Source: Bacillus marinisedimentorum (GTDB taxonomy: Bacteria; Bacillota; Bacilli; Bacillales; Bacillaceae_O). Taken from it: DNA of 64,000 bases. The stretch is from the NCBI RefSeq assembly GCF_001644195.2, contig NZ_LWBL02000051.1, forward strand, positions 1-64,000, written 5' to 3'. The stretch's first letter is position 1. Each line of letters opens with the position of its first letter. The notes under the pieces are model-generated. The model was not told the origin of the DNA and made no database searches. It worked only from the letters and a program-made list of their open reading frames with translations. This document shows positions 1 to 7,892 of this stretch, one piece after another. The position numbers and the translations under genes are program-made.

Positions 1-370
1 AAGCTTCTCCGCCTATTACTGAATAATATTGAAGTCCCTAATATGCTGTTTGCCTGATTAGTTTTTCAGTTCTTAAAGAACATCCATCATCAATGAATGA
101 ACTATGAATGACCTCAAAATGATTGGAAAATTAATTCCAATTTCTAGAATATATGATACACTCAAAATATCTAGATTTTATACATGGTATAACCTAACGG
201 AAGTCGGTTTGCAAGGGGGGATTCTTGTCAAGTGATAAAAACGATGTGGATAGTCGTTGCTATTTTGACTTTTCCTGTTGCATCCATCATCAAAGATTTT
301 GTTAAAAGCTAAAAAAACGAGCAGGCTATTCTATGTGAAAAAGTACCGCTATTTCAAAAAGCCAAACACC
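1..370. other. Gene-free stretch at the left edge
   Basis: I see no supported gene here. The sequence is AT-rich with stop codons in all frames, and the only open frame (from about 278) lacks a convincing ribosome binding site and runs through a terminator hairpin. It may be the 3' flank of a gene lying outside the window. Confidence 0.5.
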
Positions 371-408
371 AAAAATAGAACTTCCGTAAAATTGGAAGTT
401 CTATTTTT
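371..408 (+). terminator. Intrinsic terminator hairpin
   Basis: A perfect 15-bp stem AAAAATAGAACTTCC / GGAAGTTCTATTTTT with an 8-nt loop. The right arm runs into T-rich sequence, so it would stop transcription entering from the left. The A-rich left flank would also let it work on the other strand. Confidence 0.75.
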
Positions 409-433
409 CTTCCTGATTAACCCTAACAAAAAA

Positions 434-459
434 ACAAATCCCCCGGCTGGAGGATTTGT
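434..459 (-). terminator. Terminator of the DoxX-family gene
   Basis: Stem ACAAATCC / GGATTTGT. Read on the minus strand it follows the stop codon of the DoxX gene by about 15 nt and is followed by TTTTTTTGTT, a standard intrinsic terminator. Confidence 0.8.
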
Positions 460-474
460 CAGGTTTGCATCTAT

Positions 475-975
475 TTAGTTTGTATAAACTTCTTTTGCGT
501 CTTTGTTGAGCGCTTTGCGGATGATCGGCATTACATAGCGGTCAAGGCCGTATTTTCCGGCATTCGCACCAGCGACAAGGATGAAGATTGTCAAAAGGAC
601 CATTTGCGGGTTTGTGCTTGTTGTGCCTGAGAACAGGAAGGCAAAGTTCATTGTGATTCCCATCAATGCTGCGAAAGATGTGAAGATGCCGAGAATCAAT
701 GCAATCCCAACAAGGAATTCGCCCCACGGAACAAGGATGTTGAACAGGCCGACATTCGGAATTGCGAAGCCTTCAAGGAAAGATGCCCACCAGCCCTGGA
801 CAGCTGGGTGATCGCCTGAGGCTTTTCCGACTGCGCCTTGCAGGAAGCCGGATGCGTCAAATCCTCCCCCGGTGATTTTCCCCCAGCCGCCGGTGAGCCA
901 GGAATAACCGAGATATACTCTCAAAACGAGCAGCAGTGCAGATGCGATGTTGTTTTCTCTTAACCATTTAACCAT
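475..975 (-). CDS. DoxX/DoxD-family membrane protein
   Basis: A 166-residue integral membrane protein of the DoxX family. The N-terminal segment LRVYLGYSWLTGGWGKI is the typical DoxX opening, and three further hydrophobic segments follow (around VPWGEFLVGIALILGIF, FAALMGITMNFAFLF and MVLLTIFILVAGANAG), ending in a short basic tail. Family members are related to the small subunit of thiosulfate:quinone oxidoreductase and to Bacillus quinone/thiol-stress proteins, but the substrate of this one cannot be read from the sequence. The start at 975 is chosen over an upstream in-frame ATG because AAGGAGTGAG lies 6-8 nt before it. It is monocistronic with its own terminator. Confidence 0.85.
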   Translation of the reverse strand: MVKWLRENNIASALLLVLRVYLGYSWLTGGWGKITGGGFDASGFLQGAVGKASGDHPAVQGWWASFLEGFAIPNVGLFNILVPWGEFLVGIALILGIFTSFAALMGITMNFAFLFSGTTSTNPQMVLLTIFILVAGANAGKYGLDRYVMPIIRKALNKDAKEVYTN

Positions 976-1189
976 TTTACTCACTCCTTGAGTGTGAATG
1001 AATTTTATTAGTGCTATTAGTGAAGTACTTCTATGTCTATATACTAGCATGATATGAATAATAAAAAATAAGTTTGTTCATCGTTTCACATGTTTGTCAT
1101 ATCATTGTGTCGTAATTGTGAAGCGAGTGTGAAGTGAGTGGGAATTCTCTGTGAAGCACATGATCAGGCGCAGGGTCGTAAGACAAACT

Positions 1190-1215
1190 AAAAGCCGCCA
1201 TTTCCGGCAGCTTTT
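1190..1215 (-). terminator. Terminator of the CBS-domain gene
   Basis: Interrupted stem AAAAGC-c-GCC / GGC-a-GCTTTT just beyond the CBS-domain gene. On the minus strand it is followed by only a short T-run, so termination may be partial. Confidence 0.6.
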
Positions 1216-1222
1216 TTCCAGT

Positions 1223-1852
1223 CTATTGCTTTTTACCGATCTTTTCTACACCTGTCAGCCGGAATCCGCGGACCTCAAGCTTCTGCTTGAGGTCTTCAAT
1301 CGGCGAGTTATATGGAAGTGTGACCATGATTCGGCGCAAATACGGATCCCCGTTATCATAAGTGAATATCCCTTCAATGTTATACCGGTCAAGCAGCCGC
1401 GTTAATTTCTTCAATGCACCCTTATGTTCCTGTGTCGCAATGGTCAAATGATAGCCGCCCGAACGGAAACCGAGTGCATCCTCAATCATGCCCATCACAT
1501 GGTTATGCGTAAGGATGCCGGTAAATTGGTTTGTGCTGTCGAGGACAGCGAGAAACGGAAGGCGTTTGATTTTAAGTGATTCAGCGAATGATGCATCTTC
1601 GCGGATGCTTGCATGCCGGTCAGTGACCAAGTGTTCAATCGGATCGTCTTCGCTCCCTTCCTTTTCAAGAAGATACTCGACCAGATCGATTTTGTAGACA
1701 AGCCCTCTGAACTGCGTCATCGTTTCATCCAGCACAGGGACACACCGATATCCCGAGCCCTCCAATACTGACAGTGCTTCTTTTACAGAATCAGTCTCTG
1801 ATGCGTGGACAACCTTGTGTTTCGGGGTACGCTGAATCTCCATGACTCTCAT
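1223..1852 (-). CDS. CBS-pair protein with C-terminal ACT-like domain (CbpA-like)
   Basis: A 209-residue cytoplasmic protein. Residues about 1-125 form a tandem CBS pair (first CBS around SVKEALSVLEGSGYRCVPVL, second around SFAESLKIKRLPFLAVLD). Residues about 135-205 (GGYHLTIATQEHKGALKKL onward) resemble an ACT-type regulatory domain. This CBS-ACT layout is that of the c-di-AMP-binding protein CbpA described in Listeria and annotated in Bacillaceae. Ligand binding here is inferred from architecture only. Translation probably starts at 1852, where GGAG sits 7 nt upstream. An in-frame ATG at 1870 has no convincing ribosome binding site. Single-gene unit. Confidence 0.75.
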   Translation of the reverse strand: MRVMEIQRTPKHKVVHASETDSVKEALSVLEGSGYRCVPVLDETMTQFRGLVYKIDLVEYLLEKEGSEDDPIEHLVTDRHASIREDASFAESLKIKRLPFLAVLDSTNQFTGILTHNHVMGMIEDALGFRSGGYHLTIATQEHKGALKKLTRLLDRYNIEGIFTYDNGDPYLRRIMVTLPYNSPIEDLKQKLEVRGFRLTGVEKIGKKQ

Positions 1853-2059
1853 CCTGTCACTCCATTTCATTTTCCGTTCACGTTGTAAAAAAGATATTCA
1901 AATCCTCTGCAGATTATGATTGGCGTTCAACTAAGTTTGCAGTGTTTGGAAATTTAATCGGCAATAGGAATCTATCGTTTTTTCACAAAGAGGAAATGGA
2001 AATGCGGGCTTTCAGCTCGAACGATTCAAGGCGTAACTTCTTTATGTGCCGGAACTGTA

Positions 2060-2164
2060 ATGTTTTCTGCTTTCGGTGGCTGCGCTATCATACTGACACT
2101 TGCCTGGTTCACAGCCGTCGTGATTGGAATGATATATCAGGGCATGCCTGAAATGTCCAGCTGA
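2060..2164 (+). CDS. Possible 34-residue single-span membrane peptide
   Basis: In the 545-bp space between the CBS-domain gene and the kinase, one frame reads MFSAFGGCAIILTL followed by AWFTAVVIGMIYQGMPEMSS and a stop, a plausible single transmembrane segment. The frame stays open upstream (TIQGVTSLCAGTV) without a start codon, and no Shine-Dalgarno site precedes the ATG. It may therefore be the decayed end of a small membrane protein gene. I see nothing else in 1853-2397. Confidence 0.22.
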   Translation: MFSAFGGCAIILTLAWFTAVVIGMIYQGMPEMSS

Positions 2165-2397
2165 TCATAAGACAGCAGGGCAGGATTCATAAGTGACTTG
2201 AAATTTAAAATGAAAGAGTGGCAGGCAGGACTTACCTTATGGTTGTCTAATACTTACATTTATGAAAGTGTTTTTCTCAGTTTATGCATCGACGATATTA
2301 TTTTTACATAGGACTTCCTTGCTGGTTTTAGCAGATACACTGATCCTGCACATTAATTCAGGGCAGCCCTTACTTAAAAAAAGAAGTGGTGGTATTG

Positions 2398-3663
2398 ATG
2401 GAAATACTGAAACAGCTTCTGTTAAATCTCAGTCTGCTGCTGATTATTTTATTCTTCTTTCAGATGTGGAGTGAGCGCAACGAAAAACCGCCGACCAAAC
2501 GGAGCTACATCATATATTTTCTCCTCTCCCTGCTCGTCTGTTTCCTGTTAACCATTGAAATCCGGCATGATTACATCATCGATTTGCGCCAGATTCCCGC
2601 CACCCTTGCCGGACTGTATGCAGGTTGGCTCGGAAGTTTCAGTTTGCTCGGAAGTGTCATCTTGATCCGCTCCCTGTTTGGAATTGATTATGGGTTCTGG
2701 GTAACAGTGATTGCTTATACCATTCAGGCCGTTTTGACGGGCTTCTTCCATTCCTGGTTCAAGAAGCAAAATACGAGCCGGAGGGTATTGCTGGCGGCCG
2801 GGCTTACTTTCATACCGCTGCTGATTACACTGATTGCACAGGGATTGCGGGTCGGACGTCTCCAGCTGGATATTTGGCTCAGCTTCCTGGCGATCGCGCT
2901 GCTCGGTTCCGTTATTGTGATTTTAACCATAGAATCGATCAAGAAGCATTCCATCATGCGGGATAATATTATGAAAGCCAAAAAAATAGAGGTCGTCAGT
3001 CATTTGAGTGCCTCGATTTCACACGAAGTCCGCAACCCGCTATGCGCTGTCAGAGGTTTTTTGCAGCTGATCCAGGAGCCGGACTTCCCTGTTGAAAAGA
3101 AAAAAGAATTTTCACAGGTGGCGATGATCGAGCTTGACCGCGCCGAACAGATCATTACTGATTACCTTACGTTCGCCAAACCGACGATCCAGCAGCGAAC
3201 GGAAGATATCAATCTAACGGAAGCGCTGGCCAAAGTTGCAACTGTCGTCACGCCGCTAGCCAATATGAATAGTGTCGATATCCGAAAGGAGCTGGAAGGC
3301 TCAGGTTTTGTAAAGGGGGATAGCACGAAGTTTTTCCAGAGCATCATGAATATTGTCAAAAACGGCATTGAAGCAATGCCTAACGGCGGCGTTCTCCTCA
3401 TTCGTGCCGAACAAACCGGAAACCGGATGCTTATAACGATTAGCGACACCGGAACAGGCATGACGAAAGAACAGCTGCACCGGCTCGGGGAACCTTACTT
3501 TTCCACAAAAGGCATCAAGGGCACAGGGCTCGGAATGATGGTCACCTATTCTGTGATTCATTCGATGGGCGGCCATATCCATGTCAAAAGCGAACCGGGA
3601 AGCGGCACGGTTTTCGAGATCAGCTTGCCGCGGGTTAAAGGGATTGGAGACAAAGCAGTTTAG
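2398..3663 (+). CDS. KinB-like membrane sensor histidine kinase
   Basis: A 421-residue sensor kinase. An N-terminal helix is followed by a block of about five membrane segments (residues 37-180) resembling the 5TM sensor of LytS/YhcK-type kinases. The DHp domain has the phospho-acceptor His209 in SHEVRNPLCAVRGFLQL. The HATPase domain shows the N box NIVKNGIEAM, G1 DTGTGM and G2 GTGLGM. There is no PAS or HAMP domain and no response regulator gene nearby, as expected for an orphan kinase of the KinB type that feeds the sporulation phosphorelay. That role is inferred. ATG 2398 is preferred over GTG 2386 because GGTGG precedes it at suitable spacing. Confidence 0.8.
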   Translation: MEILKQLLLNLSLLLIILFFFQMWSERNEKPPTKRSYIIYFLLSLLVCFLLTIEIRHDYIIDLRQIPATLAGLYAGWLGSFSLLGSVILIRSLFGIDYGFWVTVIAYTIQAVLTGFFHSWFKKQNTSRRVLLAAGLTFIPLLITLIAQGLRVGRLQLDIWLSFLAIALLGSVIVILTIESIKKHSIMRDNIMKAKKIEVVSHLSASISHEVRNPLCAVRGFLQLIQEPDFPVEKKKEFSQVAMIELDRAEQIITDYLTFAKPTIQQRTEDINLTEALAKVATVVTPLANMNSVDIRKELEGSGFVKGDSTKFFQSIMNIVKNGIEAMPNGGVLLIRAEQTGNRMLITISDTGTGMTKEQLHRLGEPYFSTKGIKGTGLGMMVTYSVIHSMGGHIHVKSEPGSGTVFEISLPRVKGIGDKAV

Positions 3664-3681
3664 CCCGATGGAAATAAATAC

Positions 3682-3730
3682 GCCCGGAAAATGCCTGGCA
3701 ATTGCCTGGCACTTCCCGGGCACTCATTTT
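3682..3730. terminator. Long bidirectional terminator hairpin between convergent genes
   Basis: Nested stem: outer GCCCGG/CCGGGC, then AAATGCC/GGCACTT with one G.T pair, then the 10-bp palindrome GGCAATTGCC at the tip. A T-run follows on the plus strand. It separates the kinase from the convergent gene at 3731. The compound palindrome is larger than a normal terminator and could be a repeat family in this genome. Confidence 0.7.
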
Positions 3731-4099
3731 TTAATCCAGCCGTACAATCGAAAAATATCCGTTTCTCGTTACGGAATTAACCGCATCTATATAGTGATCA
3801 AACAATTCGTAAACAGGTGAAGCGAAATCCTCCAGCTGGATTAGGGCACCTGCTGTCGCCGCGGGCCCGATAGCCCTAAGCTCTTCGTCTTCATCAAGGA
3901 ATTCCGACAGGTCTTCATGCCCGATCACTCCCGTTTCCACGCAAACCGAATTAACCGCTTCATGATAGACAGGAATGCTGAGCCGGCAAACAGTGAAGCC
4001 CCATCCTTCCGCACGAAAATAAAACCCTTTCGTCTCCGTTTCATTATTCCATATTCTTTTATAAGGCTTCGTTGCATCAAACAAAGTAAATAAATCCAT
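3731..4099 (-). CDS. Hypothetical acidic protein, 122 aa
   Basis: I do not recognise this family. It is a soluble, acidic protein with aromatic-rich N-terminal sequence (KRIWNNETETKGFYFRAEGWG), a central acidic run (LSEFLDEDEELRAIGP) and no membrane segment or signal peptide. It has a good ribosome binding site (AGGAGGG about 6 nt before ATG 4099), which supports it as real. It stands alone, convergent with the kinase gene, and its stop codon lies at the edge of the shared terminator. Confidence 0.65.
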   Translation of the reverse strand: MDLFTLFDATKPYKRIWNNETETKGFYFRAEGWGFTVCRLSIPVYHEAVNSVCVETGVIGHEDLSEFLDEDEELRAIGPAATAGALIQLEDFASPVYELFDHYIDAVNSVTRNGYFSIVRLD

Positions 4100-4208
4100 T
4101 CTAACCCTCCTCTGGCATCATTCTGTCCAGATTGGGCGTATAACTTTCCTAAAATTGACTATGCACCATTTCCTGTTTTAGATAGGCCGGATCTTTCCTC
4201 AATAAAAA

Positions 4209-4248
4209 AACACAAAAAAACCGCCTCATTCAGCAAGTGAATCAGCGG
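4209..4248 (-). terminator. Terminator of the zinc-ribbon protein gene
   Basis: Stem CCGC-tGATTCA / TGAAT-gaGGCGG read on the minus strand, followed by TTTTTTTGTG, about 50 nt after the stop codon at 4297. Confidence 0.75.
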
Positions 4249-4296
4249 CACGAACGATATGAAAAATAATGATTAGGGCAAATGATGAGGTTAAGA

Positions 4297-4974
4297 TCAA
4301 CTCTCAAGACGTTTTTGCAGCTGGACGATTTTCTGCGGCAAAATATATAAATACTCAATTAGAGAGTCCAGTAAGTCGATTAATAAGTTCGCCGTTTCCT
4401 CCGTTGTCTCTTTTTCGAGGCCAAGCAATTCATTCAGCGTGCTTTCTTTCGCAAGAAGCTGGCCAAGCTGGGTGATTGGTTCTTCCAGGTTAATCTGCTT
4501 TGCCAGAATTTCCAGCTGTTTCGGCAGCGGCTGGGACAGTTCATTCTCCGCCAGGAAACTCCTGGTGATGCTCTCGAGGACACGGCTCGACATGACGGCC
4601 GTTGCTGTCCAGTCTTTAACGTTATGTACATTGACGGCTGAACGGTATACCCTCTCAAGATCGTCCGGAAGCTTTGCTGTGCTTCCAAGCCGGCCAAGCG
4701 GCTGCCTCGTCAGGGAAGCCTGATGGACAAACAACTCAAATTCCTCTGCCTCTTCACTGTAAGATGATCTTACCAAAATGAATAAAACCGATTGTTTGCA
4801 CTCCGAACATCTTGCAGCATTTGAGAAAACGGTCTGATTGATATGATAATCAAATCTCACTGGAAAATTTGCGATATTCCCACACTTTGGACATTCTGTT
4901 TTTGCAGATTTCGGAAACCTGGTTTGTCCGTATCTGACTGCTGTATGAATCGCTGTCTGTTCGACTTTCCGCAT
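4297..4974 (-). CDS. Zinc-ribbon protein, possibly DUF4145-type
   Basis: A 225-residue soluble protein. Residues about 28-62 carry a four-cysteine zinc-ribbon pattern, CPKCG and CSECK separated by about 28 residues. The C-terminal half is helical and leucine/glutamate rich. The layout (zinc ribbon, then a helical region with RVYRSAVNVHNVKDWTATAV) recalls DUF4145-type proteins found in defence and nuclease contexts, but the match is by eye and weak. Function unknown. GGGAGG precedes ATG 4974. There is no operon partner and no defence gene next to it. Confidence 0.6.
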   Translation of the reverse strand: MRKVEQTAIHTAVRYGQTRFPKSAKTECPKCGNIANFPVRFDYHINQTVFSNAARCSECKQSVLFILVRSSYSEEAEEFELFVHQASLTRQPLGRLGSTAKLPDDLERVYRSAVNVHNVKDWTATAVMSSRVLESITRSFLAENELSQPLPKQLEILAKQINLEEPITQLGQLLAKESTLNELLGLEKETTEETANLLIDLLDSLIEYLYILPQKIVQLQKRLES

Positions 4975-5210
4975 CGGACTATCCTCCCCATAATAAATGA
5001 TAGACTACTAAAATAAACCTAATATAAAAACAGCAGTTAAACAACTTACACTTTTTACCTATCACAAGTCTATCATTTTCTGAATAATATGAAAATAAGA
5101 CTATAGCCCCTTGCCCATTTTTATTTCAAATTATAGATTTAAAGGATAATGTGCATTGAGTGCGAACGTGTATATGATAGGTGAAAAACTAAAATGGGAG
5201 GTGGTATTGC

Positions 5211-6257
5211 GTGGATGACAATACATTGTCTATGCGGTTTCAAACATTTGCAGAAAATGAGTGCAAAAATTCCAGCAGCCTTTACGAATCCCTGTCCATG
5301 AATATAAAAGAAGACCGGGAGCTGCTTGCTGTCGCCTCAGAGGCACGGCCTGGCCAGCCCGTCCCCAACTTGCTGTTCGGAGCAGTCCACTACCTTCTTT
5401 TAAAAGGGAAAAAACATGAGCTGAAAGAATTTTACCCCGGTTTAAGCAAAAACGCCCGTGACCCCGCTCAAGCGTTCAGTCATTTCAAGGATTTTTGTAA
5501 AATCTATCAAAATGAAATCATCGGGCTCCTCAGAACAAAAAGGGTCCAGACAAATGAAGTGCGGCGCACCGGCTATCTCTACCCTTGCTTTTCCCATATC
5601 TATCAAAAAACTCAGAAGCCGCTCACGCTTATTGAAATCGGAACAAGCTCAGGGCTTCAGCTGTTATTTGACAAATATTCGTACTCCTACGGTGATGACC
5701 AGACATACGGCGACAGGAATTCTTCCGTCCATATTCATTCGGAGATCCGCGGTGAAAAGCAGCCGCTGCTGCTTCCTGAAAGTCCTCCGGTGGCAGAACG
5801 GATCGGGATTGATCTTTATGTCAATGACCTCTCTGACGAAGAAGACTACTTGTGGATGAGAGCATTAATCTGGCCTGAACACAAAGAAAGGGTCAAGCTT
5901 TTTAAAAAGGCCGCCCAAATGGTAAAAAGCAATCCTCCCCAATTGATTGAAGGAGACGGGGTGCGGCTTCTGGATAAATTGGCCCTCTATGCGCCCGAAG
6001 ACTCCACACTATGCATTTTCCACACCCATGTCGCCAACCAGATGCCGGATGATGTCAAATATGACCTTATCAACAAGGTGACAGACCTGGCTCAAACACG
6101 CGATCTCTATCACATTTACAACAATATGTGGGACAGGGATCTTCATTTGGATTCCTACATAAACGGGAAATTGCAGTCCCAGGTAGCGGCCAAAACGGAC
6201 GGCCATGCGCGGTGGTTCGAATGGGAGCTTGAACAGAACTTTTTGAAGATGACTTGA
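5211..6257 (+). CDS. DUF2332 family protein
   Basis: A 348-residue cytoplasmic protein matching the DUF2332 family: an opening RFQTFAENECKNSSSLYESL, a central glycine motif IEIGTSSGLQLLFDKY resembling a methyltransferase-like nucleotide loop, and a C-terminal histidine stretch FHTHVANQMP. The biochemical role of the family is not known to me. Translation begins at GTG 5211, with GGGAGGTGG 6 nt upstream. The gene is alone in its transcription unit, and a strong hairpin follows at 6318. Confidence 0.75.
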   Translation: MDDNTLSMRFQTFAENECKNSSSLYESLSMNIKEDRELLAVASEARPGQPVPNLLFGAVHYLLLKGKKHELKEFYPGLSKNARDPAQAFSHFKDFCKIYQNEIIGLLRTKRVQTNEVRRTGYLYPCFSHIYQKTQKPLTLIEIGTSSGLQLLFDKYSYSYGDDQTYGDRNSSVHIHSEIRGEKQPLLLPESPPVAERIGIDLYVNDLSDEEDYLWMRALIWPEHKERVKLFKKAAQMVKSNPPQLIEGDGVRLLDKLALYAPEDSTLCIFHTHVANQMPDDVKYDLINKVTDLAQTRDLYHIYNNMWDRDLHLDSYINGKLQSQVAAKTDGHARWFEWELEQNFLKMT

Positions 6258-6317
6258 ATCGAGTTGGCTATTGATGATTGCGCCGTGCATGAGTACGGTG
6301 CTGTTTGGTATGAGTTT

Positions 6318-6350
6318 GCAGGGCTTGCCTGTTCATAGGGCAAGCCCTGC
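6318..6350 (+). terminator. GC-rich hairpin after the DUF2332 gene
   Basis: A perfect 12-bp stem GCAGGGCTTGCC / GGCAAGCCCTGC about 60 nt after the stop codon. There is no T-run, so it may be an mRNA 3'-end stabiliser or a weak terminator. Confidence 0.5.
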
Positions 6351-6374
6351 TGCTGTTGGGGCGGTTTGGCCGGG

Positions 6375-6745
6375 TACGTTTTGATCGGTGTTCTTTACAT
6401 GCGCTGTTTGGCTTAAACCTCTGACTTGCGGCTTGAACGTGCCTTCCGGCTTGAAACAGCCGGTGTTTGGTGTGGAACTAGCTGTACGGCGGGAAAAGCT
6501 GCTCTTCCGGCATATAGTGCTGGTGTTTTGGCGTGAATCAACCGGTGTTTGGCGTGAAACTAGCTGTACGGCGGGAAAAGTTGCTCTTCCGGCATATAAT
6601 GTTGGTGTTTTGGCGTGAATCAACCGGTGTTTGGCGTGAAACTTCAGCGCTACGGCGTGAAAGCGGCAACTGCCCCTTTCAACTGCTTGAAACTTGCCTT
6701 ATATGGCGTGAAAACACGTTTATTCCGCGTGAAACCCAAAACATA
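6375..6745 (-). repeat. Array of GGCGTGAA sub-repeats (family B, inverted orientation)
   Basis: A non-coding array in which GGCGTGAAA or close variants (GGCTTGAA, GGCGGGAAA, CGCGTGAAA) recur about every 19-21 bp. A larger block (ending in CCGGTGTTTGGCGTGAAAC) occurs twice almost identically, around 6453-6565 and 6535-6645. Read on the minus strand the core is TTTCACGCC, the same as in the arrays at 28.7 and 48.5 kb. Several frames stay open by chance because of the repeat, but they have no start signals and low-complexity products. The array sits between convergent genes. Confidence 0.75.
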
Positions 6746-6801
6746 TGGCCTGATTTTATAAATAAGGACGTTCTGACATCCATAATCGTGGTTAGTTAGG
6801 T

Positions 6802-6876
6802 TCAATCTTCATCGCCAATCAGCACAATAACGGCCTTTTCTTCCTGAACGCAATCTGCATCATCTGCAAATTCCAT
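6802..6876 (-). CDS. Possible 24-residue acidic small protein
   Basis: Downstream of the ZIP-like gene, an ATG with AGGTGAG six nt upstream opens a 24-codon frame, MEFADDADCVQEEKAV followed by IVLIGDED and TGA. It is acidic with one cysteine. The frame is open further upstream, back to the stop codon of the ZIP-like gene, but without another start. It could be a real small ORF co-transcribed with the membrane protein or chance. I do not recognise it. Confidence 0.3.
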   Translation of the reverse strand: MEFADDADCVQEEKAVIVLIGDED

Positions 6877-6951
6877 TTTCTGCTCACCTGAAATGCGAAA
6901 ATCCCGGGTATGTTCTCTCCGGGGGTGCCTCCTCCCTTCTCGGTCAGACGT

Positions 6952-7686
6952 TTATTCGAAAATCCCCGCTGTGACCAGCAAAATCATATAAACAACGGCA
7001 CCGGCGGCAAATGTGCTGTAACTTGCTTGCCGTTCACCCGGCAATTCTTCTTTCATGACGTTCAAGATAATAGCTCCGCTCAGAAAAGATAGCAAGACAC
7101 TAAGCAGTAGCGGCGGGAAGATTTCAAGAATCCCTGTCAGCCAGCCGAGCGCAATCGCACTGCTTAATATCCAGCGGCCCATGTGGGTGAATTGGCTTTT
7201 ATGATGGCCGGTAAGCGTGTAATCGACAACAAAAAAATGCAGGCCCACTCCAACTGTGTAAAGAATCAGTCCGAGCACCGTCTCCTCTTTGGATCTGGTA
7301 ACAAGTAAATTGCCGATAAGTGCATTGTAAACAAAAAAAGAACTCATATGAACCCAAAAAACGCCTGGCTCTGTTTGATCGGCCTCACCTTTATTACGTG
7401 ACACTTTTGCGGCTTTTTCCAGTCCGTAAAATGTGATAAATCCAAGTACCGCAATAAAATTTACATGGTGATCCATGAACGGAAAGATATTTGTGTCGTT
7501 TTCAAGTTTTCTTTGCTGTTCCATTAATTCTGGCAGAAGATGAAGAAAAATATAGGCGACTGAAACGCCTGCAGCACCTGAAAGGATTTTCGTCTTCATG
7601 TTATCCTCCGCAGAATGCACAAATTGGGCACTGAAATGGATAGCAAGTAATAATAGCAAAAAAATCATCGTAATCCAGTTATTCAT
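6952..7686 (-). CDS. ZIP-like polytopic membrane protein
   Basis: A 244-residue protein with about seven hydrophobic segments and a histidine-containing cytoplasmic loop. The stretch LSGAAGVSVAYIFLHLLPEL strongly recalls the third helix of ZIP-family metal transporters (G..F.HLLPE). Later segments contain HFFVVDYTL and GHHKSQFTHMGRW at the place where ZIP proteins have metal-binding histidines, but the canonical HS...G and HE..HE motifs are absent. Metal transport is therefore doubtful. It may be a ZIP-derived protein with another role. The start ATG 7686 has GGGGAGG upstream. A divergent secreted-protein gene lies about 200 bp away. Confidence 0.65.
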   Translation of the reverse strand: MNNWITMIFLLLLLAIHFSAQFVHSAEDNMKTKILSGAAGVSVAYIFLHLLPELMEQQRKLENDTNIFPFMDHHVNFIAVLGFITFYGLEKAAKVSRNKGEADQTEPGVFWVHMSSFFVYNALIGNLLVTRSKEETVLGLILYTVGVGLHFFVVDYTLTGHHKSQFTHMGRWILSSAIALGWLTGILEIFPPLLLSVLLSFLSGAIILNVMKEELPGERQASYSTFAAGAVVYMILLVTAGIFE

Positions 7687-7892
7687 TTGATCCTCCCCTT
7701 CTGTTATCCATCACTTCCCCGCCTTTTAAGTCTTCTAACTTTAATCTACTAGTGCTTCCTATCCTCTCAGGTCGGGCAAAATTCGGTCTTATTTCCCGGT
7801 TTTTCCGGTTTCAAAACCTATTACGGTCAAAAACTGACTTTTTTAAAAGAAAATATATTAATAGAACTTTCCAATTGAAAGGAGGTGAATTG

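Noticed and set aside
278-478. A 66-codon open frame on the plus strand
   Set aside because: No ribosome binding site, it runs through two terminator hairpins, and the product is low-complexity basic sequence.
1942-2151. A 69-codon frame in the gap before the kinase gene
   Set aside because: No start signal. The composition is unlike a real protein, and a different frame in the same stretch encodes a more plausible membrane segment.
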